Of a DNA stretch of 33,029 nucleotides, positions 14,914-23,690 are shown piece by piece. The DNA comes from Candidatus Binatus sp. (GTDB lineage Bacteria > Desulfobacterota > Binatia > Binatales > Binataceae): NCBI RefSeq assembly GCF_030646925.1, contig NZ_JAUSKL010000103.1, forward strand, positions 1 through 33,029. Direction: 5' to 3'. The stretch's first letter is position 1, and each line of letters begins with the position of its first letter. Below the pieces are notes generated by a model. The model ran no database searches. It was not told the origin of the DNA and saw only the letters and a list, made by a program, of their open reading frames with translations. The translations under genes and the position numbers were made by a program.

Positions 14914-15900
14914 TCACTTCGCGGTGCCGGAGTTCTTTAGATTTTCGATTAGAGCGGGAATGATTTCCTTGCAGTCGCCGACGATTCCGTACCGCGCGGC
15001 CTTGAAGATGAACGCTTCGGGATCGTTATTGATCGCCACGATGGTTTTTGCCCCGGCGCATCCGACCATGTGCTGGCTCGCGCCCGAGATGCCGATCGCC
15101 AGGTAGAGATCCGGCGACACGACGCGTCCCGTCAGGCCGATTTGGCGCGTATGCGGATACCATCCGAGGTCGCACGCCACCCGGCTCGCGCCGACTGAGG
15201 CGCCGAGCAGTTCAGCCAGTTCCTCGAGCATCCGAAAGCCCTCCTCGCCGTCGAGACCGCGTCCGCCGGCGACTACAATGCGGGCTGATTCGAGGGCGGC
15301 TTCGTTGCCGCCGCCATCGTTCTTAACAATTTGTTTGCGTGCGATGTAATCCGCCGAGAGTATCGCGATTTTGCCGATCGTTCCGCTGCGAGTCGCGTCT
15401 GCCGTCGCGATCTCCTGAGAGCCGCGCCGTACTGTTGCGACCAGCGGCGGCTTGCGAGTGGAGACCTCGCTCAGCAGCTTTCCGCCGTAGCAGGGGCGCA
15501 GCGCGATGAGGCGGCCGTCCCGCGGTGCGATCGCGACGCAATCCGTCGCGACGCCAGCGCGAAGTTTAAAGGCCAGCCGCGGCGCAACGTCCGCACCAAG
15601 CGAATCGTGCGCCATCAGGATCGCTGTGGGACGAAACTTTTCTGCGATTACCGCGAGGCACCTTGCGAGGACCTCGTCGTCGCAAGTGGATCCCTGCTCA
15701 GCGGCAATTACCGTGTCGGCGCCGTGCCGGATCAGCTCGTTTAGGATCGCATCGTTTTGATCTTCCGGCAGGAACGCGGTGACCGCGCCGCCCCCATGCT
15801 CGCATAGCTTGCGCGCGAGGCTGAGCAACTCCCGAGTCGCGGCCGACGGGGCATCTTCTTGCGTTCTCGCGAGCAGCAAGACTCCAGATTCCGAACTCAT
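14914..15900 (-). CDS. etfA: Electron transfer flavoprotein, alpha subunit
   Basis: 328 aa from ATG 15900, which follows the etfB stop by 13 bases; the longer open frame upstream overlaps etfB and is not used. The N-terminal domain starts MSSESGVLLLARTQ. The C-terminal FAD-binding domain shows RQIGLTGRVVSPDLYLAIG, ISGASQHMVGCAGAKTIVAI and NDPEAFIFKAARYGIVGD, all diagnostic. The ETF heterodimer carries electrons from acyl-CoA and related dehydrogenases to ETF-quinone oxidoreductase, which is not encoded here. It is the last gene of a five-gene unit with etfB, sulfite oxidase, LLM and amidohydrolase. It converges on the LLM gene that ends at 14873. Confidence 0.95.
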   Translation of the reverse strand: MSSESGVLLLARTQEDAPSAATRELLSLARKLCEHGGGAVTAFLPEDQNDAILNELIRHGADTVIAAEQGSTCDDEVLARCLAVIAEKFRPTAILMAHDSLGADVAPRLAFKLRAGVATDCVAIAPRDGRLIALRPCYGGKLLSEVSTRKPPLVATVRRGSQEIATADATRSGTIGKIAILSADYIARKQIVKNDGGGNEAALESARIVVAGGRGLDGEEGFRMLEELAELLGASVGASRVACDLGWYPHTRQIGLTGRVVSPDLYLAIGISGASQHMVGCAGAKTIVAINNDPEAFIFKAARYGIVGDCKEIIPALIENLKNSGTAK

Positions 15901-15913
15901 AAGTACCTGCCGG

Positions 15914-16729
15914 CTAGAGAATCCGCGCGTCGCGCAATCGTTCGACCAGGGTGGAAGCGATCTCGCGCGCCGAGTCCGCACCAATAAACTCGCATTGAAC
16001 GTCGAAGCGGGGAGTGATGAAGCGTTCGATATCGACCATGGCGCCGGCTGCGCCCACGCTCTCCGCACCCAGCCCGATGTCGGCCGGCTTCCACACCGGA
16101 ATCGTCTTTCTCCCCGCGCGCATCATCATGCGCAGAGACGGGTAGCGCGGAGTTCCGAGTTCGTTCGAGACCGTAACCAGCGCGGGCAGATCGGTCTCGA
16201 CAGTCTCGGAACCCTCCGGCAGCGCCCGTTCAACCCGCAAGGTTCGGCCGGCAATCTCGACGCTGCGGGCCATCGTGATCGCCGCCAGTCCGAGCAACTC
16301 GGCGAGACCCGCGCCGACGATCCCGTAATCGAAGTCCGCCGCCTGACGCCCTGCTATGATCAGGTCGAATGGTTCGAGCTTGGCGATCGCCTTGCTCAAT
16401 GCGAGCGCGGTGGCAAAGCTGTCGCTGCCCTCGAAGGCGGTGTCGCACAACAGGATCGCATCGTCGGCGCCCATCCCGAGCGCATGCTTGAGAACCTCGC
16501 GCGCAGACTCACGCCCGAGGCTGATCGCGGTGATCTTCACGCTGGCGCCGCCGGCACCCGCCGCGTCGCGAATCCTGAGCGCCGCTTCCAGCGCCTGCTC
16601 GTCGAACGGACTGATGAGTGATTTCACCGTCGCCGCGACGCTGAAAGAGCGCGCATCTTCGGCCACACGAATCGCCGACGCGGGCGCGTCCGGATCGGGA
16701 ATTTGCTTGATCGGAACTACTATATGCAT
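15914..16729 (-). CDS. etfB: Electron transfer flavoprotein, beta subunit
   Basis: 271 aa from ATG 16729 (MHIVVPIKQIPDP), 11 bases after the sulfite oxidase stop; the upstream in-frame extension has no family similarity. Motifs include SPFDEQALEAALRIRD, ISLGRESAREVLKHALGMGA, LIIAGRQAADFDYG and LPALVTVSNELGTPRYPSL, the AMP-binding ETF-beta pattern. It pairs with the alpha subunit downstream. The location next to a sulfite oxidase is unusual and suggests that electrons from this operon's oxidoreductases enter an ETF pool. Confidence 0.95.
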   Translation of the reverse strand: MHIVVPIKQIPDPDAPASAIRVAEDARSFSVAATVKSLISPFDEQALEAALRIRDAAGAGGASVKITAISLGRESAREVLKHALGMGADDAILLCDTAFEGSDSFATALALSKAIAKLEPFDLIIAGRQAADFDYGIVGAGLAELLGLAAITMARSVEIAGRTLRVERALPEGSETVETDLPALVTVSNELGTPRYPSLRMMMRAGRKTIPVWKPADIGLGAESVGAAGAMVDIERFITPRFDVQCEFIGADSAREIASTLVERLRDARIL

Positions 16730-16740
16730 CCGAGCGCCGA

Positions 16741-17988
16741 CTACTTGACCTCGACTTCGACCGGGACGATGCCGTCGAAGTGCTTGCGCTGAAAGTTCCA
16801 CGGAATTTGTGGCTGCAATCGTCCGTGTTCGTCGGTCGCGCGCGCCATGATGCTATAACGGCCGGGCTGTTCGACCTCCCACGGGGCATAGAAGCGTACC
16901 CACAACCACTTTTCCCGCGGCTCTTCGATAGTCGCTTCGCGCCAGCTTGCTCCGCCGTCGGTGGAGACTTCGACGCGCACGATGCCGCCTTCGCCGCCCC
17001 ACGCAAGCCCGCGGATCGCATGCTTACCCCTCGTCAGTTCGCCTTCCCGAGGCGTCGTAATCACCGATTTTACGCCGAGCGCGGTGCAAGGCTCGCGTTT
17101 CGGACTATCGGGCGAGTCCGCCATCACGAAGTACTGCGTCTGGTAGTAGCAATCGGGCATCCGGTTCATCACCTCGAGCTTCTCGAGCCACTTCACCCAC
17201 CAATTTCCCGACCAGCCCGGAACCACCAGCCGGACCGGAGCCCCATGCACGTGCTGCAGCATCTCGCCGTTGTGCGCCCAAGCGAGGATCGTGTCAGGGT
17301 CGAGCGCCTTCTTCACGGGAAGGCCTTTGTCGTAGTTGATCAGACCGGGCTCCTCGACTTTGAAGTCGCGCCGTCCGGCGGAAAGATAGACCAGCATCGG
17401 ATCCGGTTTGCCGGTATCAAAGCCCTGCGCGCGAATCGCCACCGCCTCGGGCTTGAGGCCGACCTCCTTCAACACGTCGCGCAGCGAGACGCCGGTGAAT
17501 TCTCCGCCGCTGGCATAACCCGAAGTCGGGATGGCGATATCCATGCTCATGGACGCGCCTTTGTTCTGGCCAAGCTTGGCCAGTTCTTTGGCGATTTCGC
17601 TGAAGTCGCGTTCATCGAATCGCTCCGGTTTGCGGCGTCCTTCGTCGCGCAGATAGCTGAAAAATTCCGCGTCGTTGCCTGCGCACTCGGTGACTGCACG
17701 GACGGTGCGCGAAGGTAGATTGCGCAGATCGCGGAAGCTGAGTTCGAGCGGCTTTTCAACTTCGCCGGAGATCGACAGCGACCAGTCGTCGGGATGAATC
17801 GGCTCGGGCATGTCGAGCTGGGCGACGATGTACGACAGATCGGTGGGCGTGATCAGGCCTTCCAATTCCAACGCGGGACTCCGAGCCAGGATGGTGCGGC
17901 CCTGCTGATCCTTGCCCTCGACCAGCATCGCGCGTTTGCGGTCGGGCCAGCCTTTTATCCATTCGCCTTCAGTGTCGTGCTTGGCCAT
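16741..17988 (-). CDS. Sulfite oxidase family molybdopterin enzyme, cytosolic
   Basis: 415 aa from ATG 17988 (GGAGG 12 bases upstream). The Moco domain contains C102 in AVTECAGNDAEFF, the expected cysteine ligand to molybdenum, then GGEFTGVSLRDVL, LAWAHNGEMLQHVHGAPVRL and VPGWSGNWWVKWL. The C-terminal Mo-co dimerisation domain contains IRGLAWGGEGGIVRVEVSTD and ends near PWNFQRKH. The family oxidises sulfite to sulfate. There is no Tat or Sec signal, so it is cytosolic, unlike periplasmic SorA and SoxC. No heme domain is fused. It fits detoxification of sulfite released by the neighbouring monooxygenases or dioxygenase. It could act on another substrate. Confidence 0.9.
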   Translation of the reverse strand: MAKHDTEGEWIKGWPDRKRAMLVEGKDQQGRTILARSPALELEGLITPTDLSYIVAQLDMPEPIHPDDWSLSISGEVEKPLELSFRDLRNLPSRTVRAVTECAGNDAEFFSYLRDEGRRKPERFDERDFSEIAKELAKLGQNKGASMSMDIAIPTSGYASGGEFTGVSLRDVLKEVGLKPEAVAIRAQGFDTGKPDPMLVYLSAGRRDFKVEEPGLINYDKGLPVKKALDPDTILAWAHNGEMLQHVHGAPVRLVVPGWSGNWWVKWLEKLEVMNRMPDCYYQTQYFVMADSPDSPKREPCTALGVKSVITTPREGELTRGKHAIRGLAWGGEGGIVRVEVSTDGGASWREATIEEPREKWLWVRFYAPWEVEQPGRYSIMARATDEHGRLQPQIPWNFQRKHFDGIVPVEVEVK

Positions 17989-18013
17989 CGGATTAAAATC
18001 CTCCGTAAATTTG

Positions 18014-19192
18014 CTACCAGTTCCAGTCCCGTTGTGAGGGATGAATCCAAGCGCCCGATTTCGCGAGCAGCGGCATAACCTGCTCGCCGAAGCGCCGGAT
18101 TTCACGCTCGTGCCAAAGTGGAAAAGTCAACAGCAGGCCGCGGCATCCGGTCTCGCGGCAGAAAGACAGGATTTCACCGGCGACCTTGCCCGGCGGCCCG
18201 CAAAAACGGGCGGCCTTGGGATCCATCGAGCCACCCCACGCGCGGACGACCTGCTCATCGGTGAACCCGGCGAAGGCGTCGCGGATGCTCTGGCTGCTCA
18301 TCACTCCCGCGGCAAAGGCGCGGGCGGCGTCGAGGTCGATATTTTCGGTTATCCAGTTCAATACTTCGTCAGCTTCCCGCTGGGTGTCGCGCACGATGAC
18401 GCGTGCGGCAGTCATCAGCGATAGTTCGTCGGGTCCGCGCCCGCACGCGACGACCTGCTTGCGCGTCTGCTCCATGCGCGCGTTTATCGCCGCCGCCGAG
18501 TTTTCGGTGAGAAATAGATAGTCGCAATGGCGCGCGGCGAGTCGCTGGCCCGCCTCGGACGCACCGGCGTTCACCAGCAGCGGAAACGGCGCCTGCAGCG
18601 GTCCCGGCCCGACCACCGCTCCCTTCATCGTGTAATGCTTGCCCTTCCAATCGACCCAGGCATCTTCTCGGCGCATGCCGTCCCACAGCTTCTTGACAAG
18701 ATCGATCATCTCGACCGCCATCTCGTAGCGCCGATCATGCTCGACCTCGCCCTCGAAGCCGAACATCCGCATTTCCGCTTCCGTCAGGCCGGTCACGACG
18801 TTCCATCCCCAGCGCCCGCCTGACAACCGGTCGAGGTTGGCGCCGATGCGGGCGATATGCGCCGGGTGAAAGTAAGTCGTGTGCAGGGTGGTGATTATTC
18901 CTATCCGTTCGGTGATGCCGATGAGGGCCGCACCCAAAATGAAAGCGGCGAGCATCGGATCCTGATGATGGGCCAGCGTCGAGGCGCGATCGTAAGGCGC
19001 CCATCGATCGGCGAGAAACAGGTAGTCGAGACCGATCTGCTCGGCCGCCTGCGCGATCGCCCGATGCGTAGCCATCTCCATCGGGTCGGGATTCGCATCC
19101 GCCACCGCGCGCGAGGTGACGTGAATTGAAGGGGTGTTCGGATAGAACAGTCCCAATCGTAGCCGCGAATCCGCAGGGTCGAGCTTCTTCAC
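18014..19192 (-). CDS. LLM class flavin-dependent monooxygenase
   Basis: 392 aa from GTG 19192, which lies one base after the amidohydrolase TGA (19196-19194), so translational coupling is likely. Motifs include LRLGLFYPNTPSIHVTSR, LDYLFLADRWAPY, LDRLSGGRWGWNVVTG, EHDRRYEMAVEMIDLVKKLW and FPLLVNAGASEAGQ. These are the FMN-dependent sulfonate or sulfone monooxygenase branch pattern. Downstream by 25 bases is the sulfite oxidase, the expected partner if sulfite is the product. This pairing is the best hint of C-S cleavage in the window. Not proven. Confidence 0.9.
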   Translation of the reverse strand: MKKLDPADSRLRLGLFYPNTPSIHVTSRAVADANPDPMEMATHRAIAQAAEQIGLDYLFLADRWAPYDRASTLAHHQDPMLAAFILGAALIGITERIGIITTLHTTYFHPAHIARIGANLDRLSGGRWGWNVVTGLTEAEMRMFGFEGEVEHDRRYEMAVEMIDLVKKLWDGMRREDAWVDWKGKHYTMKGAVVGPGPLQAPFPLLVNAGASEAGQRLAARHCDYLFLTENSAAAINARMEQTRKQVVACGRGPDELSLMTAARVIVRDTQREADEVLNWITENIDLDAARAFAAGVMSSQSIRDAFAGFTDEQVVRAWGGSMDPKAARFCGPPGKVAGEILSFCRETGCRGLLLTFPLWHEREIRRFGEQVMPLLAKSGAWIHPSQRDWNW

Positions 19193-19193
19193 A

Positions 19194-20645
19194 TCATTTC
19201 GCAGCGAGCGCCTTCTTAACGTCCGACTCGACCCGGGTACCCTTGAAGAAATCCGGGTTCATCCCGCACCACAACTCGACCGGATTAGTGAAGACAAAGT
19301 CCCGGAAGTCTTCCTGCGTGATCAGGCCGTGCTCGACCAGTTCGTAGGCTTCCTCGGTAACTTCGGTCATATCCGGCACGTCCCAATGGCCGATGTCGGA
19401 GCTGAAGATCGCCCGCAAGCGGGCGCCGAACGGGTTTCGCTTGGCGTCGAACGCAGACGCGTTGCCCGGATCGTCCGCTTCGCACCCGAAATAGAAGTTC
19501 TTCACGAACAGATCCCGAATGTCTTCGGCTCGCTCGATACCGCATCGCCACCAATCGTCGATAGTCTTCGGATCTTCGGTGGTTCCGGCGAGCAGTCCAG
19601 TGCTGTTGGCCATATTATCGAGCTTGCCCTTGACCATGTCGCCGCCGTAACGCTCATAGAGCGACAGCAGCATCTCGCGATCGAGGTTGGCCGGGTTGTA
19701 GTTCTCCATCGCCTTGCCGTTGCGCTTCACCCAATGGCCGACGAGATCGCTGTAGAGGCTCGCGCCCCACGCCGTTCCGCCTTCGAGGAACGCGAACTTC
19801 AAGGTCGGAAATCTGCGCGTCACGCCGCCGAAAAACAGCGCCTTGCAGAGCGACTCGCCGGCCGCGCCGAAGTGGCCGATATGGTTGAACATGTAGTTCG
19901 AGATCGAGGTCCTGCTGCCCCATCCCATCCCGCCGGAGTGGAAGGTCGGCGCGATTTTCAGCTCGACGCACTTGGCCCACACCGGGTCGTAATCGTAGTC
20001 GCCGTCGAAGCACAGATTGTCGAACCAGCGTGCGGGACGTCCGCCAGTGCCGGCAGGCTGCGCGCCAGGCATCGGACGCATCACGTGGCCAGGCATCATC
20101 ACGGCCTTCATCCCGAGTTTGCCGACGGCGAATTCGAGTTCCTCGATCGCTTCTTGCGGCGTGTGCATCGGGATTACCGCGACCGGGGTCATCCGGTCGG
20201 CATACTCGCGGAAAATGTCGGAGTGAAACAAATTGAAGGCCCGGCTGACACCGCGACGGGTCTCTTCGTCGTCCATGTGCGGCGCGAACAGGCCAGCGGT
20301 CGGGTACAGCACCGTGAAGTCCAGGCCGATATCGTCGAGCCGCTCGTGCAACAATTTCGGCATGCTCGAGGTCGCGCGATCGAGCGTGTTTTTGGTCGGC
20401 AATGCCCACCACGGCGGTCTCGTCGTGCGCAGTTCGCGGCGCTGCTCGGGGCTCTGCCGATACCAGGCGAACAGTCCGCCCTGGAGCGCGTCATGGTAGC
20501 GTTTGACCATCGCGTCGCCGCCGACTTTTTTGATGTAGTCGAGCAGCGCGGGCTCGAATTCCACCGTGTGGCCATCGGAATCGATCACCGGATGATCGAG
20601 TTTTTCGCGGACGGCTCGCGACTTGGAGATACCGTTATTCGACAT
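19194..20645 (-). CDS. Amidohydrolase-2 family metal-dependent hydrolase/decarboxylase, paralogue 1
   Basis: 483 aa from ATG 20645, preceded by AGAGG. It belongs to a four-member set here. The first metal motif is V-I-D22-S-D24-G-H26 (DxDGH in place of HxH), then FHSGGMGWGSR, FNHIGHFGAAGE, VTRRFPTLKFAFLE and the late Asp in FSSDIGHWDVPDM. The fold is the TIM-barrel family of ACMSD and LigW, which hydrolyse or decarboxylate aromatic and related acids with one Zn or Mn ion. The length exceeds typical ACMSD (about 330-350 aa), with insertions after residue 30 and near 320-370. First gene after operator E. Confidence 0.88.
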   Translation of the reverse strand: MSNNGISKSRAVREKLDHPVIDSDGHTVEFEPALLDYIKKVGGDAMVKRYHDALQGGLFAWYRQSPEQRRELRTTRPPWWALPTKNTLDRATSSMPKLLHERLDDIGLDFTVLYPTAGLFAPHMDDEETRRGVSRAFNLFHSDIFREYADRMTPVAVIPMHTPQEAIEELEFAVGKLGMKAVMMPGHVMRPMPGAQPAGTGGRPARWFDNLCFDGDYDYDPVWAKCVELKIAPTFHSGGMGWGSRTSISNYMFNHIGHFGAAGESLCKALFFGGVTRRFPTLKFAFLEGGTAWGASLYSDLVGHWVKRNGKAMENYNPANLDREMLLSLYERYGGDMVKGKLDNMANSTGLLAGTTEDPKTIDDWWRCGIERAEDIRDLFVKNFYFGCEADDPGNASAFDAKRNPFGARLRAIFSSDIGHWDVPDMTEVTEEAYELVEHGLITQEDFRDFVFTNPVELWCGMNPDFFKGTRVESDVKKALAAK

Positions 20646-20678
20646 TGTTGGTGACCTCTGATTCAGGGTGTTTGTGGA

Positions 20679-20706
20679 CGGTACGCGAATCGCTTATCTG
20701 GTACCA
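20679..20706. promoter_or_regulatory. Operator E: dyad CGGTACG-N14-GGTACCA
   Basis: GTAC cores are at 20681 and 20701, and the outer bases vary slightly from the dyad. It lies 33 bases upstream of ATG 20645 in the 197-base gap 20646-20842, and marks the start of the unit that runs down to etfA. Reversed, it reads GGTACCAG...GTACCG like sites A, B, D and G. Confidence 0.8.
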
Positions 20707-20796
20707 CGGATTGCAACCGGTGGTCAATGAAGGCCGTCACCGGCGCCGACCTCTGGTAGTTTTGGTCTCCGCGCGCGCATATCCCTGCGAAGGCCG

Positions 20797-20833
20797 CGAT
20801 GCCGGCGCGACGATCCGCGTCACGCCGGCATCG
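20797..20833 (-). terminator. Hairpin after amidohydrolase paralogue 2
   Basis: CGATGCCGGCG (20797-20807) pairs perfectly with CGCCGGCATCG (20823-20833), an 11-bp stem with a 15-base loop, ten bases past the stop of the gene at 20843-22312. No T-tract follows. It separates the 20843-26356 unit from the unit led by operator E, so a termination role is likely. Confidence 0.55.
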
Positions 20834-20842
20834 ACAGCTTCA

Positions 20843-22312
20843 CTATGCTGCAGATAGCTTGCGCACCTGGGATTCGACCACCGTGCCTTTGAAAAAGTCG
20901 GAATTCATCTCGGTCCACAAGCGGGCCGGATTGACGAACATGAAGTCGCGCAAATCCTCTTCGCTCATGACTTTATGCTCGACCAGTTCGTAGGCCTCCT
21001 CGACCACCTCGGTCATATCCGGCACGTCCCAGTGCCCGATGTCCGAACTGAAGATGGCGTTGAGCCTGGCCCCGAACGGATTGATGCGAGTGTTGAAGGC
21101 CGAGGCGTTCATTGGGTCGTCGGCCTCACAGCCGAAGTAAAAACTCGGTACAAAGAGATCGCGAATGTCCTCGCGCTTCTCGATTCCGCATCGCCTCCAA
21201 TCGTCGAGCGTCGCCGGGTCTTCCTTGCTTCCCGCCAGAATCCCGTTCTGCGTAATCCCGTCAATTTTGCCCTTGACCATATCGCCGCCGTACTGCTCAT
21301 AGAGCGACAGCAGCAACTCGCGGTCGAGGTTGGCCGGATCATAGTTCGACATCGCCTTGCCGTTGCGCTTCTCCCAATGGCCGATCATGTCGGCGTAGAG
21401 CGAAGCGGCCCAGCCGACTCCACACTCGAGGAAGGCGAACCTGAGGGTCGGGAAACGGCGCGTTACTCCGCCGAAGAACATCGCCTTGCACAGCGCCTCG
21501 CCCGCCGCCGCGAAGTGCCCGATGTGATTGTACATATAAGTCGAGGGCGAGGTGCGGCTGCCCCAGCCCATGCCCGCGGAATGGAAGGTCGGCGAGACCC
21601 CCAGTTCGACGCACTTTGCCCACACCGGATCGTAGTCGTGGTCACTGTCCAGACAGAGATTGTCCAGCCAGTACGCATAGCGCGCCGCGTCGGGTGCGGT
21701 GCGGACGACTTCTGGAATCGGCCGAATCACGTGGCCCGCCAACATCACCGCTTTGAAGCCCAACTGCTTGACCGCGAATTCGAGTTCCTCGGTTGCTTCC
21801 TGCGGCGTATGCATCGGGATGACCGCGACCGGAATCATGCGGTCGGCGTATTCGCGAAAGATGTCCGCGTGAAACATGTTGAACGCCCGGCAGGCGGCCT
21901 TCCGCACCTCTTCATCATCGATATGCGGGGCGGCCAGCCCGAGGCTGGGGTAAAGCACGGTTACATCCAGACCGATCTCGTCCAGCCGTTCGTGCAGCAG
22001 CTTCGGCAGCGTCGAGGTTGCGCGGTCGAGCGTGTTCTTGGTTGGCAATCCCCACCAGGGCGAGCGCGTTGCGCGCTGGGCAACGCGTTGCTCGGGCGAG
22101 AGGCGACTCGAGCCAAACAACGCGCCGAGGCCGGCGTTCATTCCAGCGCTCCAGTGCGTCTTGTAGTGCTCGACCATCCTGCTCCCGCCCACCTTGGCCA
22201 GGTATTCCATCACCGCCGGCTCGAATTCGACCGTGTGTCCGTCAGAATCGATCACGGGATGGCCGAGCTTCGCGTGCACGGCCGCGGATTTGGATGTTTT
22301 CGCGGTAGCCAT
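20843..22312 (-). CDS. Amidohydrolase-2 family metal-dependent hydrolase/decarboxylase, paralogue 2
   Basis: 489 aa from ATG 22312 with AAGGAG upstream. Same architecture as the gene at 19194-20645: HPVIDSDGHTVEFEPA at the N-terminus, FHSAGMGWGSRTSPS, YNHIGHFAAAGEALC and FSSDIGHWDVPDM, ending NSDFFKGTVVE. The metal-site motifs are intact. It is the last gene of a unit of three NtaA-type monooxygenases, so it may process their product. The tandem position next to paralogue 1, in a different transcription unit, suggests an old local duplication. Confidence 0.88.
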   Translation of the reverse strand: MATAKTSKSAAVHAKLGHPVIDSDGHTVEFEPAVMEYLAKVGGSRMVEHYKTHWSAGMNAGLGALFGSSRLSPEQRVAQRATRSPWWGLPTKNTLDRATSTLPKLLHERLDEIGLDVTVLYPSLGLAAPHIDDEEVRKAACRAFNMFHADIFREYADRMIPVAVIPMHTPQEATEELEFAVKQLGFKAVMLAGHVIRPIPEVVRTAPDAARYAYWLDNLCLDSDHDYDPVWAKCVELGVSPTFHSAGMGWGSRTSPSTYMYNHIGHFAAAGEALCKAMFFGGVTRRFPTLRFAFLECGVGWAASLYADMIGHWEKRNGKAMSNYDPANLDRELLLSLYEQYGGDMVKGKIDGITQNGILAGSKEDPATLDDWRRCGIEKREDIRDLFVPSFYFGCEADDPMNASAFNTRINPFGARLNAIFSSDIGHWDVPDMTEVVEEAYELVEHKVMSEEDLRDFMFVNPARLWTEMNSDFFKGTVVESQVRKLSAA

Positions 22313-22347
22313 AGTTTAACTCTCCTTGTTCGGATGCGTGTGCGTTT

Positions 22348-23682
22348 TTATTCCTGCATCAAATGTTCGCGCAGGGTTGTTCCTTCGTAATCGGTGCGAA
22401 AGCGGCCGCGCTTTTGCAGAATCGGCACCACCATCTCGACGAATTCCTCGAGGCATCCCGGCAGGTAGTGAGTGATCAACATGAAGCCGTCGCCGCCTAC
22501 TTCATCGAAGATGTCCTCGAGCTGATTGGCCACCTGCAGCGGCGTACCGACGATCTTCGGCCCGATTCCGCTGCCGTAGAATTGGGCGGCCTCACCGACC
22601 GTCACCGAGCGGCCGATATTTTCCTTCATCAGCATTTTGGCCAAGCCTTGAATGCCAAGCCCATGACTCAGCGCCTGCAACAGACCTTCGCCGTTCTCCG
22701 CCCCGAATTCCTCGAGGGGGGTGTCCAGCGGCACACGCGACAGGTCATACCCGATATGCGTGGATAGCTGCGTGAGACCGCCCAGTTGTGGGACCGCTTC
22801 GATCAGCGCCCGCTCCTTGGCCTTTGCCGCATCCTCGGTCTCTCCCACAATCGGCATCAGTCCCCACAGCACCTTTACATCGCCGGAGCTGCGACCGTAT
22901 TTTTTCGCGCGCGCCTTCACATCATCGTAAACCCGCTTCATCGCCGCGGGAGTTTGATGAACCGCGAATACCGCCTCCGCGTGCCGGGCGGCGAATTCCA
23001 GCCCCCGGTCTGACTGTCCGGCCTGAATGATCACCGGATGACCCTGTGGCGACCATGGAACCTGCGCCGGTCCGGTGACCTTGAAATACTTTCCTTCATG
23101 ATTGACCGGATGCACCTTGGCGGGGTCGGCGTAGATTCCCGATTCACGGTCCATCACCACCGCGTCAGGCTCCCAGCTCGACCACATCTTGCGAAGAACA
23201 TCTAGGTACTCATCCGCCCGATCATAGCGCTCATCGTGGGTGTATTGTTTTAGTGCGTTCTCCAGCGGCGAAGTTACGACGTTCCAGCCCACTCGCCCCT
23301 CGGTAAGATGGTCAAGCGTCGAGAGCAGACGGGCAAGATACTGCGGCGGCAGGTAAGCCGTGGAAATCGTAGCGGCGAGCCCGAGTCGTTGCGTCACCGG
23401 CGCCAGCATCGACACCAGCGGCACCGCGTCATGGGTCGGGCACTGCACGCCGTAGCGGATGGTGGTCTCGATCGAATGGCCGTAGCGGTCCGAGACGCCG
23501 ACGCCGTCGGCCATGAACAGCATGTCGAGCTTGCCTCGTTCCAGAATCCGCGCGATATCTATCCAAAACGCGGGACGCGCGTAGTTGTATCCGACCAGCG
23601 AGCGGGGCAGGCGCCACGACCCGACCGAATGATGCATCGGACAGTTAAGCAGGATCACCGCAAAGTGCATCTTTTTCGACAT
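22348..23682 (-). CDS. NtaA/SnaA/DszA-family flavin-dependent monooxygenase
   Basis: 444 aa from ATG 23682, with AGGA six bases upstream and the upstream gene's stop eight bases before. Motifs include MSKKMHFAVILLNCPMHHS, ERGKLDMLFMADGVGV, LSTLDHLTEGRVGWNVVTS and THDERYDRADEYLDVLRKMW. The tail is KRGRFRTDYEGTTLREHLM. It is a full-length member of the DszA/NtaA subfamily requiring external FMNH2. It is less similar to 11465-12760 and 25079-26356 than they are to each other, so it probably has a different substrate. Confidence 0.92.
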   Translation of the reverse strand: MSKKMHFAVILLNCPMHHSVGSWRLPRSLVGYNYARPAFWIDIARILERGKLDMLFMADGVGVSDRYGHSIETTIRYGVQCPTHDAVPLVSMLAPVTQRLGLAATISTAYLPPQYLARLLSTLDHLTEGRVGWNVVTSPLENALKQYTHDERYDRADEYLDVLRKMWSSWEPDAVVMDRESGIYADPAKVHPVNHEGKYFKVTGPAQVPWSPQGHPVIIQAGQSDRGLEFAARHAEAVFAVHQTPAAMKRVYDDVKARAKKYGRSSGDVKVLWGLMPIVGETEDAAKAKERALIEAVPQLGGLTQLSTHIGYDLSRVPLDTPLEEFGAENGEGLLQALSHGLGIQGLAKMLMKENIGRSVTVGEAAQFYGSGIGPKIVGTPLQVANQLEDIFDEVGGDGFMLITHYLPGCLEEFVEMVVPILQKRGRFRTDYEGTTLREHLMQE

Positions 23683-23690
23683 AGATTTTC

